Positions 14,102-21,800 of a stretch of DNA of 24,939 nucleotides are shown piece by piece; within the stretch, counting starts at the first letter, position 1; every line of letters begins with the position of its first letter. Source of the DNA: an uncultured Eubacteriales bacterium (GTDB lineage Bacteria > Bacillota > Clostridia > Oscillospirales > Oscillospiraceae); the NCBI GenBank assembly GCA_934597725.1, contig CAKTSK010000029.1, positions 1-24,939 of the forward strand, read 5' to 3'. Both the position numbers and the translations under genes were made by a program. The notes below the pieces were generated by a model. It saw nothing but the letters and a program-made list of their open reading frames with translations. It was not told where the DNA came from and did not search any database.

Positions 14102-15528
14102 TTCTCCTCAACCTCCTTTGGAACAGAGAGCTCGATCCGAAATCTGGGGACGGTATACAGCGCCAGTGTCCCGCCGAGCCGGCGGATCTTACGGCGCATC
14201 CCGCCAATGCCGCCGCCCTCCCGGATCGGCCCGGCCGGAGGGATGCCGTTGTCCGTCACCGTCATGCGCCAGCAGTCATTCTGGAAAAAATGGAACTGGA
14301 TGCGCGTGGCATACCCGTGGCGAACGGCATTGGTGACGCACTCCACAGCGATCTCGGCAAAACTGTCGGCCACTGCTACGTCCTCCGGCAGCGCGCCCTG
14401 GAACTCCACCGCCACCTCCATACCCTGAAAGGTTTCCTTCAGCATCTCCAGGCGGCAAGCAGGGCTGAGCACATGGTCCTCCCGGAGGGCTGTGGGCAGG
14501 CTGCGGGCAAAGTCCAGCAGCAGCGCTTCGTCCGGCTGCTGATCATCCCGCAGCGCCCGGAGCAGCAGGCTGATGCGCTGCCCCAACAGATCGTGGACCC
14601 GACCTTTGCTCCGGGCGATCTCCTCCGCTTCACAAATCGCCTGCAAATGTGCAATGGTATGGCGAAGCTCCTGTCCCCGTTTCTCCAGCGCCTGATTCTG
14701 CTGGGCCAGGAGGGTCACAGCGTCCCACTGCTGTGTGACATCATCGGCAGTCAGCAGGAGCATCGTCCGGCGGCCCAGGGGGATCTCATAGACAGAGATG
14801 CTCCACACCGAGGCGTCTGGAACACGAAACACCCGTTGCCCTCCCAGAACCTCCTGTGCGCAGCCGCTGCACAGAGGACCGCACGACAAACGCTGCCGGA
14901 ACAGCCTGCCATCCTGGATGGGCCGGCCTGTCATCTGCCGGGCCAGCCCATCCATGCGGCGGTTGCACAGCAGGACCTCTCCCTCCGGCCGGAAGAACAG
15001 CAGGCCGGTATGCAGGGTATCAATGGCCTCCTTGATGGATCCCGCAGACAGCTGGGTGTCCTGTTCCCATCGGCGAAGCAGGTAGATGTGGGCGCTGCGA
15101 AGCAGGAAGAACAACATGCTCCCAAGAAAACAGAACGGATATGCAGGCCCTGCGATCTTCTCTGACAAGGGGAGAATGACCACCGCGCCGCCAACGGCGA
15201 ACAACGGCCAGAGCAGCTCCATGCCCACCGCCGTGGCAGCACCCAGCACCGCAACCAGCAAAAACACCGCCTGCCGGGCGGGGCCGTAGGAGCTGGGCGC
15301 CAAAAAGCCGCAGGAGAGCGCATACTGCACTTGTGCCAGAAGCCCGGCAAAGAGGAACAGCACCGCCAGGACGGCACATTCCAGCCCGTTTTCCACCCTG
15401 CGCACCCAGCCGGTATACAGGCGGCTGGCGCTATACGAGATAACCCTGGTTTGCAGCACGATGCATAGCGCAGCTGCCATGACCAGCGTGGTCAGCACCC
15501 AGTGGGGATACCGATAAAACTCAGCCAC
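14098..15528 (-). CDS. Membrane sensor histidine kinase (NarX/LytS-like class), partner of the response regulator
   Basis: This is a 476-residue protein. I prefer the GTG at 15528 because a full GGAGGTGA site ends 5 nt upstream; the GTG at 15537 lies inside that site. Several membrane helices occupy about residues 8-155. A PAS-like region (about 165-265, LHTGLLFFRPEGEVLLCNRR) contains a Cys cluster (SCGPLCSGC) that could sense redox or bind metal. The phospho-acceptor His is in GRVHDLLGQRIS (about 312). The ATP-binding domain shows an N box (AVECVTNAVRHGYA, about 395-408), a G1 box (VTDNGIPP, about 424-431) and a Gly-rich G2 (GGGIGGMRRKIRRLGG). It overlaps the upstream pseudokinase gene by 8 bp and the regulator by 4 bp. 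It is the only kinase in the cluster with a complete ATP site. Confidence 0.9.
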   Translation of the reverse strand: MAEFYRYPHWVLTTLVMAAALCIVLQTRVISYSASRLYTGWVRRVENGLECAVLAVLFLFAGLLAQVQYALSCGFLAPSSYGPARQAVFLLVAVLGAATAVGMELLWPLFAVGGAVVILPLSEKIAGPAYPFCFLGSMLFFLLRSAHIYLLRRWEQDTQLSAGSIKEAIDTLHTGLLFFRPEGEVLLCNRRMDGLARQMTGRPIQDGRLFRQRLSCGPLCSGCAQEVLGGQRVFRVPDASVWSISVYEIPLGRRTMLLLTADDVTQQWDAVTLLAQQNQALEKRGQELRHTIAHLQAICEAEEIARSKGRVHDLLGQRISLLLRALRDDQQPDEALLLDFARSLPTALREDHVLSPACRLEMLKETFQGMEVAVEFQGALPEDVAVADSFAEIAVECVTNAVRHGYATRIQFHFFQNDCWRMTVTDNGIPPAGPIREGGGIGGMRRKIRRLGGTLALYTVPRFRIELSVPKEVEEK

Positions 15529-17941
15529 AAGTCTCACCTCCCAACGGCAGCATCATACAGACCCCAACGGCATCGTCCAGATCCTTGCACGCGATCTGCC
15601 CGCCCATCGCAGCCGCAGCCGTCACCAACTCCTCCGAGAAACGCCATTGCCCGGGGTCCCCGCCCGGAATAAAGCGAAACACCAGACAGGCGCCCTCCGG
15701 TTCCAGCTGCCCCACCAAGGGAGAGGCGTTCTCCCGCAGCGCCCAGGATATGCTTTCAAAGGCAAAGTCGTAGCAAAGCGCCGCGCTGCGGATCTCCAGC
15801 GTGCCTCTTTGCCCATAGCGGATCAAGATCTGCAGCCCCGCATAGCGCGCCAGCTCCACCAGCTCGTCCAGATAGACGCTCAGCTCCTCCCCCAAAAGTC
15901 CTTCCCCCTGGCGCGCCAGGAAGAACAGGTTGCATCTGCGCTTGATGTGGCACAGACACAGAGTAATGTAAGCGGTCAGGCTTCTGGGGTGGTCCGTCTC
16001 CGACAGGCTTTCGATCAGGCGTCCGAGCGTTTGGATGCGGTGCTCCATGTCCTGATCCAGCTGCTCAAACAGGGTCCGGTTTGTTTCTGCGGTCAGCAGA
16101 CGCTTTTTGACCTCTCCCTCCTCCCGTAGCAGCCCATTGGCCGCTTCCAGACGGAACTGCACATCCTGGATTTCCTGCCGCAGCCGGTTGAGCTGGGAGA
16201 GGTCCTCCTGCCACACGGCCATGCCGCCGTGAATGGGGACCGCATGGAGCTGGGTGTCGTTGTCCCGCAGCAGAGGATGGTCCATATCCATGCAGATCCG
16301 CTGCCAGATGGAACGGGAAACCGGGGGCGCACCCTGGGAGGACAGAACGGCATGGCCGTTCTCATCCAACAGCGTCAGGCCAATAGGCGCAGAAACAAAC
16401 AACCGCTGATATTGAAGATTGACTGGGATCAGCCCTGCGTGGAGCGCCGCTTCAAAGAACAGCGTGGACAGAAGGCAGATGTTCACCGTAAGGTCGCTCT
16501 CCCACGCCAGAGGCACCCGCTTGATGTAGGCGGCGATGTAGACCAGCAGCACCGCACAGAACAGCAGCGGAACCACGATGCCCTTTCGGCAGGCGCTCCT
16601 GCATCCCTTGCGAAGCAGCTTCCAGACCGCAGAGGCCAAAAACAGCAGCGCCCCGGCCGTCACGATCCAATACCCTGGGCCGTAGTCATAATCATGGGAC
16701 CAATTTCCCGCCGGGTCAAAGCGGAACACCAGCTGGTGGAGATCATTGGTCAGGACCAGCAGCACCGAGAGCGCATAGCAGGCAGCCGGCGGCCACAGAG
16801 GGCGCAGCAGTCGCTTTTCTCCCTCTGCACCCTCCAGGAGCACAGCCAGGTACAACAGCGCGGCCGGCAGTGCCAGCTGAAAGATGTAGTAGCCATACCA
16901 GCACAGCCGGCACAGGAGCCCTTCCGATACCAGCTGATATTTGAACAGGCGCAGCAGCAACCAGCTCACCATCAGCCAGCCCATGGCATCGACGACCCGA
17001 CGCAGATCCCGGCGGATCATTCGGTTGGATACCGTCCCCTTCCACAGCAATATCGCGGCGGCAATGAGCAGCGCGGATAAAATGTGCTCCCGGATGTCTG
17101 CCGTGGCATAGCGCCGGGTGTGGAACACCTGCCGGCGCAGATCCCGGACGCTGTCCCCGGTGAGCGCCAGAAACCAGTCGTACTCTTCTTCCCCCAGGGC
17201 GTGGGCGGACCGGTAATCCGCCGGAGATCCCCAGGGGCGCTCTCCCTCCGCCAGCGGCAGGCCCGCAGACAGAAGGGCCTCTCCCAGCCCGGGCTCCAGC
17301 GTCAGCGGGACCTCTGACAAAAGGCCCATGGAGAAGGACAGCGTCCCCTCCGCCGGCACGATGATCTCATACTGCGCCCCGTTTCGATTCCATGCAGCAG
17401 CCTCATAGTCCAGACAGATCAGAACGGGGGCGTCCGAGGCATCCAGCTTGTATCCACTCTTCCCGCTGAGGTGTTCCAACAGGTCCAGGGCCTCCCGTTT
17501 TGCGGGTTCCTCCCGGTTCAGCCCGTAAGCAAGTGCCCCCATGACCAGCATATGGCGGACGGACGAGCTGCCGAAGATGCCAACGGGTACCCGGCCCTCC
17601 CACAGGCTGTTCCAGCCGGTGATGACGGCGTCGGTCTGTGCGCGATCGACGGCGAGGACCACGGTGGCCGATACGTGGGGGTACCAATACCGGCCAACGC
17701 CCCGTTCCATGGCTGGGATGGCCTGCACATCGAAGCAGGCAACGGCGTTTCCCCGGGTCACCTCTGCGTAGAGGGTGTCCTCTGCCGCCTGAAGAGAATA
17801 CCCGGAGAGGAAAGGCGCCAGTGCCGTGCTGTATGCGTCGGCGCCCTCCGTCCCGGAGAGCAGCTGTCCCCCGGAAGCCGACCCACTGCAGCCTGTAAGC
17901 AGCAGGCACAGCAGGAGGCCCGGCAGCCATCGGAGCCTCAT
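15521..17941 (-). CDS. Lipoprotein/7TM sensor with a degenerate histidine-kinase domain
   Basis: This 806-residue protein starts at ATG 17941, overlapping the preceding stop by 4 bp. A lipoprotein signal ends in LLLTGC (Cys 18). Residues about 20-280 look like a periplasmic solute-binding fold (YPHVSATVVLAVDRAQTDAV, VPVGIFGSSSVRHMLVMGAL). Next comes a 7TM region (about 285-500) with the hallmarks LTNDLHQLVFRFDP and YGPGYWIV of histidine-kinase 7TM sensors, then a PAS-like stretch, a coiled coil (about 575-640) and a terminal kinase-like module. The module keeps LFEQLDQDMEHRIQTLGRL, but a canonical N box and DxGxG are missing (YDFAFESISWALRENAS in their place). I infer a pseudokinase that passes a ligand signal to the active kinase encoded next. 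Fusing a lipid-anchored binding domain to a 7TM sensor is unusual. Confidence 0.8.
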   Translation of the reverse strand: MRLRWLPGLLLCLLLTGCSGSASGGQLLSGTEGADAYSTALAPFLSGYSLQAAEDTLYAEVTRGNAVACFDVQAIPAMERGVGRYWYPHVSATVVLAVDRAQTDAVITGWNSLWEGRVPVGIFGSSSVRHMLVMGALAYGLNREEPAKREALDLLEHLSGKSGYKLDASDAPVLICLDYEAAAWNRNGAQYEIIVPAEGTLSFSMGLLSEVPLTLEPGLGEALLSAGLPLAEGERPWGSPADYRSAHALGEEEYDWFLALTGDSVRDLRRQVFHTRRYATADIREHILSALLIAAAILLWKGTVSNRMIRRDLRRVVDAMGWLMVSWLLLRLFKYQLVSEGLLCRLCWYGYYIFQLALPAALLYLAVLLEGAEGEKRLLRPLWPPAACYALSVLLVLTNDLHQLVFRFDPAGNWSHDYDYGPGYWIVTAGALLFLASAVWKLLRKGCRSACRKGIVVPLLFCAVLLVYIAAYIKRVPLAWESDLTVNICLLSTLFFEAALHAGLIPVNLQYQRLFVSAPIGLTLLDENGHAVLSSQGAPPVSRSIWQRICMDMDHPLLRDNDTQLHAVPIHGGMAVWQEDLSQLNRLRQEIQDVQFRLEAANGLLREEGEVKKRLLTAETNRTLFEQLDQDMEHRIQTLGRLIESLSETDHPRSLTAYITLCLCHIKRRCNLFFLARQGEGLLGEELSVYLDELVELARYAGLQILIRYGQRGTLEIRSAALCYDFAFESISWALRENASPLVGQLEPEGACLVFRFIPGGDPGQWRFSEELVTAAAAMGGQIACKDLDDAVGVCMMLPLGGETCG

Positions 17942-18291
17942 GGCGCCACCGGCTCTCCGGCTTCTTTCATCCGACCGGCGCACTCCCGGCACAGATCGAT
18001 CTCCTCGCAGATGAGAAAACAGGCGTCACAGACCAGCCGCCGGCAGATGGGGCATTGGCTGAACCGCTCTCTGGCCTCCTGGCTGGCGGCCTGTCTGGCC
18101 CGCTGTTTCTCTCGTTGGTAAAGAGCATCATAGAGTTCCTTCTTTTCCCGGTGCTCCACCGCCTGTGCCGCCTTGGAAAACTGGATGCTGCTGCTGTACC
18201 AAAACTCGCCGCATACCTCACAGCGGATGGAAAAGCAGAAATACCGGGGGGTAGATCGATCCTCCAGATGACCGGACAACAAGTCAACCAT
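17938..18291 (-). CDS. Small Cys-rich, zinc-binding protein
   Basis: This 117-residue cytosolic protein has Cys pairs CEVC (about residues 24-27), then CPICRRLVCDAC (about 80-91) and a final C...CREC (about 95-104), separated by a charged helix rich in Glu, Lys and Arg (KKELYDALYQREKQRARQAA). This suggests two zinc-binding ends joined by a coiled coil. AAGGAGG lies 8 nt before the ATG. It is the first gene of the sensor-kinase operon, and its stop overlaps the start of the 7TM pseudokinase by 4 bp, so their production is coupled. I do not recognise the family; a metal- or redox-responsive adaptor of the signalling complex is one possibility. Confidence 0.75.
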   Translation of the reverse strand: MVDLLSGHLEDRSTPRYFCFSIRCEVCGEFWYSSSIQFSKAAQAVEHREKKELYDALYQREKQRARQAASQEARERFSQCPICRRLVCDACFLICEEIDLCRECAGRMKEAGEPVAP

Positions 18292-18320
18292 CTCACATGC
18301 CTCCTTCCGTTTCTACTCCT

Positions 18321-18364
18321 GTTATAGCAGGAGGCAGGGCTGGCGGCTATGGTCTGCCGGATAC
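18321..18364 (-). promoter_or_regulatory. Candidate promoter of the sensor-kinase operon with a degenerate dyad
   Basis: On the minus strand GTATCCGGCAGACCATAG (18347-18364) keeps the TATCCG half of the cluster's dyad and a final TAG, and a -10 box TATAAC (18321-18326) follows 20 nt later. Distance from the first half-site to the -10 is 38 nt, against 39 in the three clear sites. A separate perfect dyad TATCCA-T-TGGATA (18388-18400) lies just upstream, with the same half-sites closer together. Confidence 0.45.
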
Positions 18365-18406
18365 TTTTTCTCCTTTTGGGCAAAAGGTATCCATTGGATA
18401 ATAGAG

Positions 18407-18444
18407 AAAGCGCACAAAACCAGTCTCTCGGTTTTGTGCGCTTT
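18407..18444 (-). terminator. Rho-independent terminator after the membrane LuxR regulator gene
   Basis: AAAGCGCACAAAACC (18407-18421) pairs perfectly with 18430-18444 around an 8-nt loop. On the minus strand a T-rich tail (TTTCTCTATT) follows. It lies 21 bp past the regulator stop. Confidence 0.85.
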
Positions 18445-18465
18445 GCTGTGTTTTTGCCCCATCGC

Positions 18466-20058
18466 TCAGAAAAGTTCCTGGAGCCTTCCGCAGCGGCGGA
18501 GCAGATCCAGGTAGAGCATCAGCTCATCCCGGGAGGCGACCCCCAGTTTCTCATAGATGCTCCGATTGTGCTTGCGGACCGTACTCATGCTGATAAAGGC
18601 CAGGTCCGGGATCTCCGCAATCTCATGCCCGTCGATATAATAGCGCAGGATGTTCCGCTCGGCCTCTGTCAGCAGATCCTTGCGCTCCACAAACTGGTCG
18701 AAAAGCTCCGCAATGTTCGGCGGAAGCTCTCCCTGCTTCAACCGCTGGTTCCGCGCCCGGGCGTTGAGAAACTCTGCCAGCTCATCCACCTCTGAGATGC
18801 CGGAGAACAGCCCCTGTTCCAGTGTCTCCTCCTGCTGGAAGCGCTTCAAGCTGTCCGTGATAGGCCGGACGAATCGCCGCGCAAGGAAGAAGGACAGGGC
18901 CAGAAGGGCCAGAAGGAGTCCCAGCGCCGCAAAGATCCAGGTCTGCTGGACCCCGGCGGTGTATGCGGCGTAGCTCTCCTGGGGGATCAGGATCGCAGCG
19001 GCCCAGACGGTATCCCCTGGTTCTCCCTTGGAGATGGGCACGGTCTGGTGCAGGCCGATATACTGCTCGGCGCCTGTGTCGTATTCGTTATAGTAGCGCC
19101 CCTGATGAATGGCGAGGGTCTCCTGCCCATTTAAGTAGGTGCCCTTGACGCTGCCCACCAAGCCGTCCCGCAGGAGGAGACGGCTGTCCTGGAGCGGCGC
19201 CAGCACGGTAACAACGGAACCAAAGGCCCCCTCCACCGTGGGATAGGAAAACTGGAAATACAGGGCGCTGACCTCCACCCCGCAGACGCCGTATATCGTT
19301 CCGTCGCTGCCCACGATGGGAACGCACAGCAGCATGGCGGATTCCCAGGTGTCTTTCAGGTCGATCCGGCGGGTCCAGAAATAGCACTCTGCAGGCCGGT
19401 CCAGCGGGGTCTCCATCAATTCCCTGTAGCCTGAGATCTGATCGATGTCAAACTCCAAATTCCATCGGTTGTGCAGCTCCAGGTCCTTTTGACGGGCGAT
19501 GTCCGGGATGCCGCGGAAGAACACCACGGTAGGGGTGACCGGACTGCTGGCGCTGAGGTTGGAGTAGCGCAGGTGGAGCCCGCTCCGGGAGTGATCTGCC
19601 CCGTCCAGGCTGGTGTTGGTGGTCGCGTCCAGGATCGCATACGCGCCATTGCAGTTGGCGGTCTGCAGGGTCGCGCTGATCGGTGCGTACAGGACCTCCT
19701 GCAGTTTCAGCAGCCGCTCCGGGTCGTCGCTGACCCCCTGCAGCGCGATCCCCTCCTGCACCAGCACCCCTTCAATCTCGCGGCTGAGCTCCTTGGAGAG
19801 ATTCAGGCTCTGGGCCGTCAGAAGATCCAGGTGGTTCTCCAGATCGTCCCGTGTATTGTTCAGGTGAAGCTCCATCACCTCGTGGAGCTGTTCCTCATCC
19901 TGGGAAAAGGCGCCGGCAATGGACAAGAGGAGGATCACCGCCGCAAAGACCACCAGGATCATAGACGCCCAGTAGAGCATCAGCTTTCGCTGCATGCCCA
20001 CGCTCTGCCGCTTGGCAAAAGCGTTGAGTGCCTTGAGCTCCTTCAGCTTGTTCCACAC
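18466..20058 (-). CDS. Membrane-anchored LuxR-type transcriptional regulator with an extracytoplasmic sensor
   Basis: This 530-residue protein starts at GTG 20058, six nt after GGAGGG. A short cytosolic start precedes helix 1 (about 27-50). An outside region (about 50-370) resembles a double-Cache sensor, with AYAILDATTNTSLDGADHSR, YFWTRRIDLKDTWESAMLL and IVGSDGTIYGVCGVEVSALY. Helix 2 (about 373-393) leads into a HAMP-like RRFVRPITDSLKRF segment. The C-terminus (about 460-522) is a LuxR/GerE helix-turn-helix: LLTEAERNILRYYIDGHEIA, then ISMSTVRKHNRSIYEKLG. Ligand sensing and DNA binding are thus in one protein, without a kinase or receiver. It follows the solute-binding lipoprotein by 22 bp, suggesting that lipoprotein delivers the ligand. 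It is the second candidate for the factor binding the dyad sites. Confidence 0.88.
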   Translation of the reverse strand: MWNKLKELKALNAFAKRQSVGMQRKLMLYWASMILVVFAAVILLLSIAGAFSQDEEQLHEVMELHLNNTRDDLENHLDLLTAQSLNLSKELSREIEGVLVQEGIALQGVSDDPERLLKLQEVLYAPISATLQTANCNGAYAILDATTNTSLDGADHSRSGLHLRYSNLSASSPVTPTVVFFRGIPDIARQKDLELHNRWNLEFDIDQISGYRELMETPLDRPAECYFWTRRIDLKDTWESAMLLCVPIVGSDGTIYGVCGVEVSALYFQFSYPTVEGAFGSVVTVLAPLQDSRLLLRDGLVGSVKGTYLNGQETLAIHQGRYYNEYDTGAEQYIGLHQTVPISKGEPGDTVWAAAILIPQESYAAYTAGVQQTWIFAALGLLLALLALSFFLARRFVRPITDSLKRFQQEETLEQGLFSGISEVDELAEFLNARARNQRLKQGELPPNIAELFDQFVERKDLLTEAERNILRYYIDGHEIAEIPDLAFISMSTVRKHNRSIYEKLGVASRDELMLYLDLLRRCGRLQELF

Positions 20059-20080
20059 GGTGGTCCCTCCTCTCTTGGTG

Positions 20081-21445
20081 TTATCGCTCCATGATCTCCC
20101 GGAAGGACTGGAACCGCTGGGCGCTGATCTGCTCCAGTTCTGTCTCCCCGGCGGCCAGATAATCCCGGCGGCCCAGGACCAGCTGCGCCCGCACATGATC
20201 CTCCCAGGTCGTTTCCAGGCTCAAATAAGTTTCCAGCTGGGGCGGCACATAAAAGGCATAGTTTTCCTGCGTGTCCAGGTATGCCTGATAGAGGGAGGCA
20301 TATTTGGCGCTCTCCAGGTTTTCGATGGCCTTGGGCAGCTCCCGTTCAAAGGCCGCATGGGTCACCGGCATATAGCCCGTCCGGGTCACGAAGGCCACAT
20401 TGTGCTCCGGTTCGGTCAGCCATTTGAGGAAGGTGACTGCGGCCTGCTCCCGCTCCGGGGTGGAGCGGACGGTACAGAAGCCCGCGCCCCGCTGCATCAC
20501 CAGCTTTTCCCCGTTTTCAAACACCGGACAGGGCCGGGAAATGATGGTGATGTCCTCAGACGTGTTGTCCGGGTAGGTCACCACATCGCTGTAATAGAGA
20601 ATGCTGGCAGAGGAGGCCACGCTGACGATGCTGTCGCCCGTGCGGATGGACTCGGTGGCGTAGCCGCCTTTGAGCCAGACGCCGCCCTGGAGCGCGGCCC
20701 TGGCCAGCGGCTCCCATGCCGTCTGGAACGCGGGGCCAAACGCCAGCTCGTCCCCCAGGAAGAAGTCCTCGCCCAGCGACCGGGCCCCCACCTGGAAGTA
20801 ATTGAAGTAGTAGTCATGGACGAACATGGATCTGGCGTCTCCCGGAACGTCCGGGGTCTGTGCATCGGTCCACTCCGCATAGATCTCCGCAGCCCTGAAC
20901 AGCCCTTCCCAAGTGTCCAGATCTTCTATGGTGACACCGGTCGCCTGGGAGAAGCGGTCGAAGATGGTCTGGTTGATGAACATGATCTCCGTGGACTTTG
21001 CCACCGGCAGCATCACCAGACGGTCCTCCACCGTGCCCTCTTCTACGAAAGCCGGGAGAAAGGCGGACAGCTCTTCCTCGCTGAAGTGATCCTTGTAGTC
21101 CACCAGAATGCTGTCGTCCGGCAGGGCCATCACGGTCTTGGGGTAGGAGATGAAGAGATCAGGCAGCTCCGAGGCCCCCGGCTCACCGTTGGCAGCCGCC
21201 AGCACCAGCTCATGGATCGTGTTGGTGTTGGACACTGAGGTGACCTGTACATTGATCCCTTGCTCTTTTCCCACCGTCCGGTTGAACTGGTCGATGGAAT
21301 CATTGAGGGGAGAATCCGTCTGGCCGCCATAGACGTGCCAAACGGTAATGGTGGTTGGCGTTTCTTCCTTCTTCGCCGTCCCGGAACAGCTCGCCGCAAG
21401 CAGCAGAACCGCAAGCAGCAAAACGAGGAACCTTCTCTTTTTCAT
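20081..21445 (-). CDS. Extracellular solute-binding lipoprotein (family 1, sugar-type)
   Basis: This 454-residue protein starts at 21445, with AAGGGG upstream. The lipobox LAASC places the lipidated Cys at about residue 20. The mature part follows the carbohydrate-binding (UgpB/MalE-like) pattern: TTITVWHVYGGQTDSPLNDS, DLFISYPKTVMALPDDS, KSTEIMFINQTIFDRFSQAT, and late VAFVTRTGYMPVTHAAFERE. No ABC permease or ATPase gene accompanies it; the next gene is the membrane LuxR sensor, 22 bp away. It may therefore act as a receptor that presents bound solute to a sensor, or serve a transporter encoded elsewhere. It leads the first operon behind the perfect dyad promoter at 21539-21583. Confidence 0.92.
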   Translation of the reverse strand: MKKRRFLVLLLAVLLLAASCSGTAKKEETPTTITVWHVYGGQTDSPLNDSIDQFNRTVGKEQGINVQVTSVSNTNTIHELVLAAANGEPGASELPDLFISYPKTVMALPDDSILVDYKDHFSEEELSAFLPAFVEEGTVEDRLVMLPVAKSTEIMFINQTIFDRFSQATGVTIEDLDTWEGLFRAAEIYAEWTDAQTPDVPGDARSMFVHDYYFNYFQVGARSLGEDFFLGDELAFGPAFQTAWEPLARAALQGGVWLKGGYATESIRTGDSIVSVASSASILYYSDVVTYPDNTSEDITIISRPCPVFENGEKLVMQRGAGFCTVRSTPEREQAAVTFLKWLTEPEHNVAFVTRTGYMPVTHAAFERELPKAIENLESAKYASLYQAYLDTQENYAFYVPPQLETYLSLETTWEDHVRAQLVLGRRDYLAAGETELEQISAQRFQSFREIMER

Positions 21446-21538
21446 GCATCCATCCCCTTGTGTGTTTATCGTTGTGCAAAGACCCAACCGGCTTTCCAAG
21501 ACCGCTCTATTGCAGGCTGATGAAACTTATTTTCTTCC

Positions 21539-21583
21539 AGTATCGCACGGATCTCTCTCTCCTTCCCTACCCGCAGCGGGTAG
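21539..21583 (-). promoter_or_regulatory. Perfect dyad operator and promoter of the solute-binding/LuxR-sensor operon
   Basis: CTACCCGC-A-GCGGGTAG (21567-21583) is a perfect 8-1-8 inverted repeat, the best copy of the motif in the window. On the minus strand the -10 box GATACT (21539-21544) begins exactly 30 nt after the centre. The leader to the start codon is about 90 nt. The 495 bases between the two flanking genes (21446-21940) otherwise hold only the rpsI terminator, the att-like repeat and the rpsI remnant. Confidence 0.78.
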
Positions 21584-21738
21584 TTTTGCGCTCAGGCAAC
21601 GTCACAATTCATGTTTTCATTATTATATAGGCTGCAAACGGACATTTCAAGCACAACACCCCGGCCCGCACCAGAGGACACGGCCGGCAGACTGTAAACG
21701 CTCCCCCACATCCATGGCGGGCACCGCTTCGGTGAGAC

Positions 21739-21774
21739 AAAAAAGCCCCGAAAACCGAGGTTTTCGGGGCTTTT
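21739..21774 (-). terminator. rpsI terminator
   Basis: AAAAGCCCCGAAAACC (21741-21756) pairs with 21759-21774, and six T follow on the minus strand. It lies 20 bp after the rpsI stop codon and is the native terminator of that gene. Its first transcribed arm lies inside the 45-nt direct repeat. Confidence 0.88.
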
Positions 21775-21800
21775 GCAAGCAAACAGAAACAAATCAGCGC
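21756..21800. repeat. Right copy of the 45-nt direct repeat (att-like core at the rpsI 3' end)
   Basis: It matches 1079-1123 at 43 of 45 positions. It covers the last rpsI codon, the stop and the first transcribed arm of the rpsI terminator, and adjoins the integrase-bearing element on the right. Confidence 0.7.

Noticed and set aside
18388..18400. TATCCA-T-TGGATA as a fourth identical operator
   Set aside because: The half-sites match but are 2 nt closer together and the hexamer 30 nt on (GTATCC) is a poor -10, so I treat it as a variant only.
20081..21445. A complete sugar ABC importer
   Set aside because: Only the binding protein is present; no permease or ATPase gene is found on either side in the window.
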